From SXOA01 sp051004015 (GTDB taxonomy: Bacteria > Planctomycetota > Planctomycetia > Pirellulales > Pirellulaceae), in contig JBPCKT010000005.1 of assembly GCA_051004015.1 (NCBI GenBank), positions 1 through 9,153 of the forward strand: DNA of 9,153 nucleotides, given 5' to 3'. The first letter of the stretch is position 1; the number at the start of each line of letters is the position of its first letter. Of this stretch, positions 1 through 5,939 are shown piece by piece. Position numbers and translations under genes: made by a program. Under the pieces are notes generated by a model. That model saw nothing but the letters and a program-made list of their open reading frames with translations. It was not told where the DNA came from and did not search any database.

Positions 1-1
1 C

Positions 2-76
2 GGCCGCACCATCCTCGCCGCGCTCCAAGCCGCCCGCCAAATCAGCCCCGAACAACTCGCAAAACTCGCCGCCTAA
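2..76 (+). CDS. C-terminal tail of a gene entering from the left (partial)
   Basis: An open frame from the left edge ends at TAA 74-76 and encodes 24 residues, rich in Ala, Gln and Leu, ending in '..SPEQLAKLAA'. Third codon positions are mostly G or C, as expected for coding DNA in this genome. The tail looks helical. I do not recognise the family, and no function should be inferred from so little. The same frame stays open for 15 more codons after the TAA, up to a second TAA at 122-124, with codon use that still looks plausible; this is discussed as a finding. Confidence 0.5.
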   Translation, partial: GRTILAALQAARQISPEQLAKLAA

Positions 77-166
77 ATCCGCGAAATCATCGCGGCCCAA
101 CACGAAGTTCAACGTTATTACTAAAGATCAAAGCGGAGTGCCGCTCACTAGCCCGCATTTCTCTCC

Positions 167-321
167 GGTGAGCGGCCAGCGTAAGGGCCTGTTGATTTAA
201 TCGATGTCGCGACGAGGGAAAAGGACTTACGACGACAACCTTTGCTGTAAGTCCTTAATCCTCGTGGCGAAGAGCTGAGTTTTTGGACTAAATCAACAAA
301 CCCCTACGCAGGCCGCTCGCC
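167..321. repeat. Large nested imperfect inverted repeat (MITE/REP-like)
   Basis: The two ends of this 155-bp stretch are reverse complements over roughly 36 bp with about six mismatches. Perfect blocks are GAGCGGCC 170-177 with 311-318 and TGTTGATTTA 190-199 with 289-298. An inner perfect pair, AAGGACTTAC 221-230 with 247-256, closes a 16-base apical loop. Several outer mismatches would be G-U pairs in RNA, so a transcript could fold into one long stem with an internal bulge. No transposase is present, so this would be a non-autonomous element or a structural repeat. Similar 'GTTGATTTA..' repeats are, from memory, common between planctomycete genes; copy number could not be checked. Confidence 0.75.
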
Positions 322-361
322 ATCCGGGCAAGTGCAGGCCTCCATCACCATTATACAAAAT

Positions 362-382
362 GACACTTCCAAACTAAGTGTC
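362..382. repeat. Small perfect hairpin (7-bp stem)
   Basis: GACACTT at 362-368 pairs with AAGTGTC at 376-382 across a 7-base loop. It is the first of three consecutive hairpins downstream of the propeller gene and is probably part of the same dispersed repeat unit. Confidence 0.5.
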
Positions 383-389
383 CACAAAG

Positions 390-422
390 AAACCTCTCCT
401 TTCCGCAGGAAAACAGGGGTTT
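390..422 (+). terminator. Terminator-like hairpin with T tract on the plus strand
   Basis: Bases 390-404 pair with 408-422 (13 of 15 positions, one of them G-T) around a 3-base loop, followed by CTTTTT at 423-428. This is the shape of a Rho-independent terminator read rightward, and would stop plus-strand transcription before it runs antisense into the propeller gene. On the minus strand there is a hairpin but no T tract after it. It may simply be part of a dispersed repeat. Confidence 0.4.
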
Positions 423-433
423 CTTTTTCTCAT

Positions 434-453
434 TCCCACGGAGGACCGTGGGG
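434..453. repeat. CCCACGG/CCGTGGG hairpin (dispersed planctomycete-type repeat)
   Basis: CCCACGG 435-441 and CCGTGGG 446-452 form a perfect 7-bp stem with a 4-base loop, 13 bases beyond the stop codon of the propeller gene. Read on the minus strand it gives the conceptual peptide 'PTVLRGN', a string I associate with repeat-derived spurious ORFs in planctomycete genomes. It may help end the propeller transcript, but has no T tract on that strand. Confidence 0.5.
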
Positions 454-465
454 ACAAGGAGATTC

Positions 466-1815
466 CTACTTCTTACCGATGCAATACAGGAACTTGTCCG
501 ACCGCAGGTAAATCTGGCCGTCCTGAATCGCCGGGCCGGCGTTGAACACGCTGGTGTCGTCCATCTTGTTGGTCGCCAGCACATCCAGCTTGGCATCCGC
601 GGAAATGACCAAGGTGCCTTTGTTGCGGGAGACGGCGTACAACTTGCCATCGCCGGCTACGACGGAAGCGTAGTACTCTTTGCCCCCGCCCATCCCGCCG
701 CGTCCTCGTCCGCCGCCGCCAAATCCACCATCGGCAGGTGGGCCGCCAGCCGGAGCGCCCCCCGCGCCTGCGGCTAGGCGCTTCTCGGTCACCAGTTTGC
801 CATCCTTGAGTGTGAGACAACGGGTGATGCCACCGTCGTTCACCCAGAACAGGTGGTCGCCGACGATCACCGGCGAGGTCACGTAGGAACCGAAACTTGC
901 CGTCCAGAGCAGGTGCATCTTGCTGACGTCATCCTTCCCCCCGGCTTTGATGGCGACTGCGCCCCCTGCGCTGAATGGACCGCCGCCGATAGCGTAGACG
1001 ATGCCGTCCTTGGCAACGGCACTGGTGCACATCGCATTGGTGTTGACTCCCTCGCAGAACCACAGGAATGCGCCGCTCGCCGGATCAAAACCCCAGACTT
1101 CGCCGGGGACCGAGAGGACTAGTTCCTGCTTGCCCCCCTGGACATCCACCAGAATGGGCGTGCCCCAGCAGCCGTAAAGGCTGTCAGCCGGATTTTTCCA
1201 AACTTCTTTTCCGCTCTTTTTGTCGAACGCGACCAAAGCAGTTCCTTCGGCAGCGGCGTTGACGATGACCAGATTTTTGTAAAGAACCGGGCTGCAAGCG
1301 GAACCCCAGTTGTTCATGGCCGAGCCGCTGCCGACCTCCTTGTGCCATAGCTCTTTTCCTTCCATGTCATAGGCATACACCCCCGACTTGCCGAACAGCA
1401 CATACACCCCCTCGCCGTCCGTCGCGGGGGTGCTGGAAGAATATCCGTGGGACAGCAGCATTTGGTCGCCTCGGTCTTCGTTCGACTTCCCTTTCACGGA
1501 TTTCTGCCACAAAATCTTGCCACTCTTGCGGCTGGCGCAGATGAGGATCCGCTCAAGACTGTCAGGAACCTTTCCCGTGTAGCAAGTGACGAAAACCTTA
1601 TCGCCCGCGATAACTGGCGAAGAAGCCCCCGCACCGGGCAAACTAGTTTTCCAAACCAGGCCGTCTTCCGCGGAATCCGACCACTTGGTTGGCAGCCCCT
1701 TTTCGTCGCTGAACGCATTCCCATTCGGGCCGCGGAAGCGTGACCAGTCGGCTGCGGTTGCGGAGACTGTTGTGAGGACAAGCAAAGTGGCGAGGGACAG
1801 CAAGCGGCGGAGCAT
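466..1815 (-). CDS. Secreted PQQ-like beta-propeller repeat protein
   Basis: The product is 449 aa. Residues 1-22 are a signal peptide (basic start, hydrophobic core, 'SATAA' cleavage region), so it is exported. The mature protein opens with W-S-R-F-R-G-P-N-G (24-32), typical of planctomycete PQQ-like WD40-type propellers. Blade motifs of the G-x-x-x-W kind recur near residues 99-103, 153-157, 202-206 and 248-252. A glycine-rich insert (about 348-379) interrupts the late blades. No dehydrogenase domain is visible, so it is more likely a binding or scaffold propeller than a quinoprotein enzyme. The start at 1815 is preferred: AAGGA lies 8 bases upstream and the signal peptide follows directly, whereas the upstream in-frame ATG at 1908 would add 31 residues encoded largely by a repeat arm. 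The stop is TAG. The LTxxQ gene lies 270 bp upstream on the same strand, but the repeat between them suggests separate transcription. Confidence 0.88.
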   Translation of the reverse strand: MLRRLLSLATLLVLTTVSATAADWSRFRGPNGNAFSDEKGLPTKWSDSAEDGLVWKTSLPGAGASSPVIAGDKVFVTCYTGKVPDSLERILICASRKSGKILWQKSVKGKSNEDRGDQMLLSHGYSSSTPATDGEGVYVLFGKSGVYAYDMEGKELWHKEVGSGSAMNNWGSACSPVLYKNLVIVNAAAEGTALVAFDKKSGKEVWKNPADSLYGCWGTPILVDVQGGKQELVLSVPGEVWGFDPASGAFLWFCEGVNTNAMCTSAVAKDGIVYAIGGGPFSAGGAVAIKAGGKDDVSKMHLLWTASFGSYVTSPVIVGDHLFWVNDGGITRCLTLKDGKLVTEKRLAAGAGGAPAGGPPADGGFGGGGRGRGGMGGGKEYYASVVAGDGKLYAVSRNKGTLVISADAKLDVLATNKMDDTSVFNAGPAIQDGQIYLRSDKFLYCIGKK

Positions 1816-1855
1816 GGTCGAGTTCCTTGGAAGTGAGCGAATCGGGAGGCGGATT

Positions 1856-2011
1856 CTCACACGGAGGCACGAGGGCACAGAGGGGGATGCGGCGGAAGAA
1901 TTGGCCAAATGATGGTTGGCAAAATCATAAGAGTCCGATCACTTTGAGGTGCATCATTCTGCCTCATTCGCTTCTTACCTAACCCTCTGTGCCTTCGTGC
2001 CTCTGTGTGAG
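1856..2011. repeat. 156-bp element with 29-bp inverted ends between propeller and LTxxQ genes
   Basis: Bases 1856-1884 are the reverse complement of 1983-2011 with only two mismatches in 29. The arm read from 1983 carries the 'CTCTGTGCC..CTCTGTGTGAG' pattern, which I recall as a widespread intergenic repeat in planctomycetes and other environmental bacteria. The 98-bp interior holds a second weaker inverted pair, GGCAAAATCAT near 1918-1928 against ATCATTCTGCC near 1954-1964. No transposase or ORF is inside. The left arm lies in the 5' leader of the propeller gene, so it could form structure in that mRNA. Confidence 0.75.
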
Positions 2012-2085
2012 ATTTGCTTTGTCTTAGAATTACCGCCGAGCAAAGGTGCGCGCGGCGGCTCTAGTGAGCGCTCGAATTTACGGGA

Positions 2086-2805
2086 CTAGTCAATTTTCTT
2101 CTCGGGACGACCCTTGCCGCCGGGACGACCGCCGCCGAGTTGGATGGTGGTAACGTCGAAAGCCTTCCCCTTGAGGGCGGTCCACTTGTCTGATTGTTCC
2201 TTGGTAAGTACTTTGGCGAGATCGGCGCTCTGCTCGTCGCGAAGCTTGGTGAACGCCTCTCGGTTTCCGCCGCCACCGCCGCCGGCAAACAGGGCTTGCA
2301 TCTTTTCCTGGAAGTCCTTGTTGGTCGTGCCAATCTTCTCTTGCTGTTCCTTAGTAAGATCGAGAGCCTTGACCACACCAGCATCGGTGTAAGCGTTCGG
2401 CCCGGCGTATTGAAAGGCAATCTGTTGCACGCGTTCGAGTTGCTCAGGCTTCAGAGTTTCCTTGACCTTCGGGGCGAATGCTCTAGCGACCTTCATTCTT
2501 GCCTCGGCCAGCTTGGTCCGCTGTTCTTCGGTGATGTTAGCGTCACCGCCGCCGGTAACACCGGCGTCGGTCCGTACTTTCTCGTCCTCTTTAGTGAATT
2601 CTTCGCGAAGGGTCGCCAGCTTGGCCTTCTGGTCCTCAGTAATGCCGACTTCCTTCTGCACAGCTTCGCTGGCGAGCAGCATGAGCGGCCCCGTTACCCC
2701 ACGGCGGCCGCCAAAACCACCGCGTCGTCCTTGGGCGGACAGCGAAGTTGTTAACACCAGGCCGACGATGAGCGCGGAAAAACCGAAATACGAGAGGCGA
2801 GACAT
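2086..2805 (-). CDS. Secreted LTxxQ-motif (Spy/CpxP-like) helical protein
   Basis: The product is 239 aa. Residues 1-25 form a signal peptide ending 'SLSAQ', followed by an Arg/Gly-rich patch (27-36). Five LTxxQ-type motifs are visible: ITEDQ 55-59, ITEEQ 91-95, LKPEQ 118-122, LTKEQ 150-154 and LTKEQ 200-204. They sit in charged, helical, probably coiled segments, and a run of six Gly lies at 175-180. LTxxQ motifs define Spy/CpxP periplasmic stress proteins and many planctomycete exported proteins; the exact role here is unknown. The ATG at 2805 is chosen because AGGAG sits 7 bases upstream; an in-frame TTG at 2811 would almost touch that AGGAG. A strong promoter lies about 70 bp upstream. 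The stop is TAG. It may function outside the cytoplasm with the propeller protein, which is also Gly/Arg-rich. Confidence 0.85.
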   Translation of the reverse strand: MSRLSYFGFSALIVGLVLTTSLSAQGRRGGFGGRRGVTGPLMLLASEAVQKEVGITEDQKAKLATLREEFTKEDEKVRTDAGVTGGGDANITEEQRTKLAEARMKVARAFAPKVKETLKPEQLERVQQIAFQYAGPNAYTDAGVVKALDLTKEQQEKIGTTNKDFQEKMQALFAGGGGGGNREAFTKLRDEQSADLAKVLTKEQSDKWTALKGKAFDVTTIQLGGGRPGGKGRPEKKID

Positions 2806-2874
2806 GAGCAAACTCCTGGAAACGGGAAATGAGAGGATGGTGACCGAACGGCCCCCATGATTGGGACACCGGCG

Positions 2875-2902
2875 ATTGTAGAGGTAACTTGTCTGCTGTC
2901 AA
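2875..2902 (-). promoter_or_regulatory. Sigma70-type promoter for the LTxxQ gene
   Basis: On the minus strand TTGACA (2897-2902) is followed after 16 bases by TACAAT (2875-2880), matching 6/6 and 5/6 of the housekeeping consensus. It would start transcription near 2868, about 60 bases before the ATG at 2805. Confidence 0.7.
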
Positions 2903-2920
2903 CGATTTAGGGCCCGAAGT

Positions 2921-2936
2921 ATCTGCCCCGGCAGAT
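2921..2936. promoter_or_regulatory. Perfect 7-2-7 inverted repeat, possible operator
   Basis: ATCTGCC and GGCAGAT flank a 2-base centre, giving dyad symmetry typical of a dimeric regulator site. It lies 18 bp upstream of the -35 of the LTxxQ promoter and within the divergent region shared with the response regulator. No regulator is known; chance occurrence cannot be excluded. Confidence 0.3.
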
Positions 2937-3129
2937 GCGGCAAACACGAAGCGAGGAGGATTCAACCCCGCAGCGGCCCCAACGGGTCGCACGGGTTGTG
3001 CCGCTTTCGCGGCCGTTGACGGCTGGGTAGCTCACGGAAACTTTGCTGCTGGCGAGCCGGAATTCTCGTCGAAAATGATGAAGTCAAATCAGCGAGCCGC
3101 CGCGTCTACCCACCGGAGTTTTCGCCCGT

Positions 3130-3633
3130 ATGAGTTCCACCTCTCAGGAACCAGCCGTCATCCTGATCATTGACGACGACGCTGTAACTCTGACCGGCAT
3201 CGCGGCAGTGCTGAATATGTCGGGTTATGAGTGCCACTGTGCCCGCGACCGGGAAGCGGCAACCAAGGGGGTCCGCACGCTGGCGCTGGACCTGGTGATC
3301 TGCGATGTGAACCTGGGGGGCGAGAGCGGCCTGACCCTCTGCCGTGACCTGCGAAACGAGCCGGGGATGGATGAAGTGCCGGTGATGTTCATGTCGAGCG
3401 CCCAGATTCCCGACATTGTCCGCCGCAGCCACGAAGCAGGCGGGGCGTATTATCTCCGCAAGCCGTTCGACCCCGAGGTGCTGATCGAGCTCGTGGCCAA
3501 AGCCCTCTGGATGCCGCACCTGGTGCAGACTCGCATCGACCGCGGCCAGGCCGCTGCGGAGACGATCCCCGCCGTGCCGAGGATGGGGCGAGTGATGGAC
3601 GCACTGCAGGGCATCAAGATTCCGTTGGCGTGA
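3130..3633 (+). CDS. Single-domain response regulator (CheY-like receiver)
   Basis: The product is 167 aa. A receiver domain fills residues 10-128: acidic cluster D15-D16-D17, phosphoacceptor D59 in 'VICDVNLGGESG', a Ser at the conserved Thr/Ser position (S90 in 'MSSA'), aromatic Y107-Y108, and the invariant K111-P112. All catalytic positions expected for phosphorylation are present. The roughly 40-residue C-terminal tail is too short for a DNA-binding domain and has no helix-turn-helix. It should therefore act through protein partners, as in chemotaxis or phosphorelay. No histidine kinase lies nearby, so it is an orphan. The start has only a weak, distant GGAG 12 bases upstream. It is divergent from the LTxxQ gene and convergent with the DUF2071 gene. 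Confidence 0.88.
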   Translation: MSSTSQEPAVILIIDDDAVTLTGIAAVLNMSGYECHCARDREAATKGVRTLALDLVICDVNLGGESGLTLCRDLRNEPGMDEVPVMFMSSAQIPDIVRRSHEAGGAYYLRKPFDPEVLIELVAKALWMPHLVQTRIDRGQAAAETIPAVPRMGRVMDALQGIKIPLA

Positions 3634-3637
3634 GTCG

Positions 3638-3688
3638 AGTAGGCAGTAAGCAGTAGGCAGTAAGCGAAGTCACTGCTTACTGCCTACT
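3638..3688. terminator. Bidirectional terminator/repeat between convergent genes
   Basis: The 17-mer AGTAGGCAGTAAGCAGT (3638-3654) is perfectly complementary to 3672-3688. A second copy of the first 13 bases at 3652-3664 allows an alternative 14-bp stem (3652-3665 with 3675-3688) with a 9-base loop. It starts 4 bases after the response regulator stop, is followed by TTT on the plus strand, and overlaps the end of the DUF2071 gene, so it can end both transcripts. The AGTAGGCAGTA unit is, from memory, a common repeat in planctomycetes. Confidence 0.65.
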
Positions 3689-4481
3689 TTCCCAATTCCC
3701 GCGGCTGATAGACTTTCACGGCTGAGCCATCGGCCAGGAACGCCGAATCGGGCGGACGGGAGAGAGTCTCGGCGAACTCCGGCGCGTAGAACTGCGGAAC
3801 AGGTCCACGGAGGCTCGCGCGGGCTGCCGGCCAGTACTCCCACGGCGGATGCTCCACCCGGAACTCCTTCGTGCTGCCATCGCGCTGGCGGCTGTAGCCC
3901 CAGTAGTGCTCGGCGATGAACTCCTCCTCGCTGCCGGGGATGAGTGATTGTCGTTGGCCGTCGCATTCCATTTGAATGCCGCACCAGGTGCCGCGATGTC
4001 GCCAGGCATATTCGACACGCGGAGCGGATTGCGTGCTGATTGTGCTATCCAGGGCGTACCGTTCCCGTTTGCTGCTCATTGGCAGGCAAAAGTATTGCTC
4101 GTTGTACGCCCAGCGGGCGACGGTGGAGACCGCCCAGCGGGAGACCACTTCGCGGATGAAGGCCACGCCCCGGTAGACTTCGCCGGCCACTTCCCGTCGC
4201 AGATAAAACCGCAGGTTCACTTCTTCAAAGTTGCGGTGAAAGGGAATCGGCACTCCCAGCAGCCGGGTGTCCTGAAACATGAACCCGACAATGCTCACGT
4301 ACGTTTCGCCGTCATGAAAATCGAGCTCCGTCCCCCGCGGCACGTAGGGCTCGAGCACCTCGGCAGGCACTTTCCAGTTGAGCATGGCCAACGCCCGCCA
4401 CTGGGCCGTGAGAAACACCCGCTCGCTCGCCGGCTGGCTGATTGCTAGCGTACGCGCCGGACTTGCAGTCGCAACGTTCAT
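3684..4481 (-). CDS. DUF2071 (YqjF-like) family protein
   Basis: The product is 265 aa with the pattern of the DUF2071/YqjF family: an early 'LTAQWRALAMLNWKVP' (27-42), then 'VPRGTELDFHDGETYVSIVGF' near 48-68, 'NFEEVNLRFYLR' (84-95), a 'GVAFIREVVSR' strand (104-114) and a late 'LYxPE'-like 'QFYAPEF' segment. The family is related in fold to acetoacetate decarboxylase, but its reaction is not established, and I do not claim a catalytic residue. There is no signal peptide, so it is cytoplasmic. GGAGG about 8 bases before the ATG supports the start. The TAG stop (3684-3686) lies inside the downstream inverted repeat. It is divergent from the acyltransferase gene, separated by 174 bp. Confidence 0.85.
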   Translation of the reverse strand: MNVATASPARTLAISQPASERVFLTAQWRALAMLNWKVPAEVLEPYVPRGTELDFHDGETYVSIVGFMFQDTRLLGVPIPFHRNFEEVNLRFYLRREVAGEVYRGVAFIREVVSRWAVSTVARWAYNEQYFCLPMSSKRERYALDSTISTQSAPRVEYAWRHRGTWCGIQMECDGQRQSLIPGSEEEFIAEHYWGYSRQRDGSTKEFRVEHPPWEYWPAARASLRGPVPQFYAPEFAETLSRPPDSAFLADGSAVKVYQPRELGK

Positions 4482-4573
4482 GACTCGCCCTCCGGGACTA
4501 GATTACCGGAAAGCGAGGGCAAGTTTAACCGCTAATCCGGAAGCAGGAGCCAAAAGGCGTCAGCGGGCTTCTC

Positions 4574-4603
4574 TTGACACTGCAAACCCATGACCATTAC
4601 GAT
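4574..4603 (+). promoter_or_regulatory. Probable promoter of the E2-like acyltransferase
   Basis: TTGACA (4574-4579, 6/6) is followed after 18 bases by TACGAT (4598-4603, 4/6). Transcription would begin near 4610, after the upstream in-frame ATGs at 4590 and 4602 but before the ATG at 4656, which has its own ribosome binding site. Confidence 0.5.
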
Positions 4604-4655
4604 GCCGTCGCCTAAAAATGCCGTGCAAAGCCGGGGATGTCTAGTTGAGGTGATC

Positions 4656-5426
4656 ATGCCGTTGCCCAAAGGCCGCCGCGTGCGGCTTTCGGCCGCTCGA
4701 GGGTTGGTCGTTGAAATGCTGCGAGCCTGCCGCGGTTTTCCAACCGTTGTCGCCGAGCGTCGTCTGGAACTGGGCGACCTCGTCGCTGCCCGGCGGCAAG
4801 CGGCCGTCCGCCCAGCCTGGAGCGTTATCATTGCCAAGGCGTTTGCGATCGTGGCGGCCGACATGCCGTCGCTGCGGCAGAGTTTCATTGCTTTTCCCTG
4901 GGCATATCTCTATGAGCATGCCGAGCCGGTAGCCAGCATCGTCGTCGAACGCGAGTACCAGGGGGAAAACATCGTCTTCATCCGCTGTCTTCGCCAGGCA
5001 CATCTGCGGCCCCTGGCCAACCTTGACGCTCAAATGCGCCACGCCAAGGAGGCGTCCGTGGAGAGCGTCGCGGAGTATCGCCTGTTTCTCCGCCTGGCCC
5101 GGATGCCCTGGCCGCTGCGTCGGTTCTTGCTCTGGCTAAGTTTTCGTGCTTCCGGCAGACTGCGGGAACAGCACATTGGAACCTTTGGATTGACATCACC
5201 CGCCTGCGAAGGGGCGGGGATGTCGCAGCTGATTACTCCCTTGACGGCCACGTTGCACTACGGCCTGCTGGATGCCGGTGGCGGTCTCGACATGCGTTTG
5301 ACATTCGATCATCGCGTGCTCGACGGCGCCGAGGCCGCCCGCGCCCTGGTCGCACTGGAGAAAACGCTATGCGGCGCGATTCTGGCCGAAGTGCGTCAAT
5401 TGGCCGTTCCGCGTAAGGCCGCCTGA
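4656..5426 (+). CDS. Stand-alone E2-type acyltransferase catalytic-domain protein
   Basis: The product is 256 aa and resembles only the catalytic (CAT-like) domain of 2-oxoacid dehydrogenase E2 subunits. The active-site motif D-H-R-V-L-D-G is intact (H219, D223, G224), followed by 'AEAARAL', as in true E2s. Upstream, 'GTFGLTS' with 'ITPLTATLHYG' matches the E2 'GTFTISN..P..A.LGVG' region. There is no lipoyl domain or peripheral-subunit-binding domain and no E1/E3 neighbour, so a normal dehydrogenase complex role is unlikely; acyl donor and acceptor are unknown. The ATG at 4656 has GAGGTG 3 bases upstream (GAGG with a 5-base gap) and lies after a likely promoter. In-frame ATGs at 4590 and 4602 have no such site and would add up to 22 residues. 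It ends 4 bases from the damaged YkgJ-type gene on the other strand. Confidence 0.8.
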   Translation: MPLPKGRRVRLSAARGLVVEMLRACRGFPTVVAERRLELGDLVAARRQAAVRPAWSVIIAKAFAIVAADMPSLRQSFIAFPWAYLYEHAEPVASIVVEREYQGENIVFIRCLRQAHLRPLANLDAQMRHAKEASVESVAEYRLFLRLARMPWPLRRFLLWLSFRASGRLREQHIGTFGLTSPACEGAGMSQLITPLTATLHYGLLDAGGGLDMRLTFDHRVLDGAEAARALVALEKTLCGAILAEVRQLAVPRKAA

Positions 5427-5430
5427 TGTC

Positions 5431-5868
5431 TCAAAACATCGGCAATCCCACCGGCTTGGGGCTGCGGATGCCGCGGCGTCTTTTTTGTCCCTTAACATGG
5501 CTCGGCCGGCCGATGGCTTCGCAGTATTCGTCAAACTGCTCGGGGGTCTCGAAGTACTGCTGGTAGGTCCGTCGGTGGTGTACTCGCGGCAGATTTGCGG
5601 CCGCGACTGGTAAATGCCGCACAGGTTTTGGGGCTGCAAATGTCGGCAGGGAGTGTGAATCAGCAAATACCAGGTGCCATCGTCCACGAAAATCGTGGCC
5701 CGCTCGTGCAGCAGATACCAGCGGATATAGTCGTACTCTTCGCGCGACTCCGTCATATCAATCGGCAGGGCAAAGTACCGGCAGCACTTGGCCGTACAAT
5801 GGTCGCAATGGCATTCCCCCCGGCCGCAGAGTTTCGCGGCGACGCTGGGGAAGTCGGGGTGAAGGCAT
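5431..5868 (-). pseudogene. YkgJ-type Cys-cluster (zinc/iron-chelating) protein, frameshifted
   Basis: Three frames must be joined to read one conserved protein. An N-terminal piece starts at ATG 5868. The middle carries C-x-C-x-x-C-x-x-x-C-C followed by 'RYFALPID', 'YDYIRWYLLHE', 'CGIY' and 'QICREYTTD'. The C-terminal piece has 'TYQQYFETPEQFDEYCEAI' and ends '..SPKPVGLPMF' at TGA 5431-5433. This is the pattern of YkgJ/UPF0153-type metal-chelating Cys-cluster proteins. The first break is at a run of six C (5816-5821); one fewer would restore frame. The second is near 5569-5573, where an expected acidic segment also seems missing. The middle frame has no ATG, GTG or TTG before its upstream TGA (5904-5906). 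Either it is a pseudogene or there are sequence errors; the second site has no homopolymer, which favours real decay. Confidence 0.7.
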
Positions 5869-5939
5869 GGTAATCCGCGGACCTGGCAGCCGCGGAGGAT
5901 GATTCACGGGGCTCTGAAAACACAGCGCGCGCGGGGGAG

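Larger units (their letters stand above)
77..465. other. Non-coding, repeat-filled intergenic region
   Basis: No convincing gene lies in these 389 bases. Most of the stretch is inverted repeats: a 9-bp pair (140-148 / 168-176), a large nested hairpin (167-321), and three consecutive short hairpins (362-382, 390-422, 434-453). A minus-strand open frame across 351-650 runs through the repeat and out of frame through the propeller gene, so it is a shadow. The segment is best read as a nest of dispersed intergenic repeats downstream of two converging genes. Confidence 0.6.
2806..3129. other. Divergent intergenic region, LTxxQ gene / response regulator
   Basis: These 324 bases separate two divergent genes. 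They hold the minus-strand promoter at 2875-2902 and a perfect inverted repeat ATCTGCC-CC-GGCAGAT at 2921-2936. I see no clear plus-strand promoter for the response regulator; its leader from about 2940 is GC-rich and could be structured, but does not match a riboswitch I recognise. Open frames here lack a credible start or conserved content. Confidence 0.5.

Noticed and set aside
1816..1908. 31-residue N-terminal extension of the propeller protein
   Set aside because: It would place a repeat arm in the coding sequence and put the signal peptide internally. The ATG at 1815 has AAGGA at good spacing.
2194..2754. 186-codon plus-strand open frame
   Set aside because: It is wholly antisense to the LTxxQ gene, which has a signal peptide, motifs, ribosome site and promoter. 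The plus-strand frame is a by-product of GC-rich coding DNA.
2940..3129. Riboswitch-like leader before the response regulator (c-di-GMP type considered)
   Set aside because: I could not match conserved core motifs of any riboswitch class; GC-rich pairing alone is not enough.
3638..3688. CRISPR-like repeat
   Set aside because: There are only two direct copies of 13 bp with a 1-bp gap plus one inverted copy. There is no regular spacer and no cas gene.
3948..4448. 166-codon plus-strand frame
   Set aside because: It is fully antisense to the DUF2071 gene, which is supported by family motifs and a GGAGG ribosome site.
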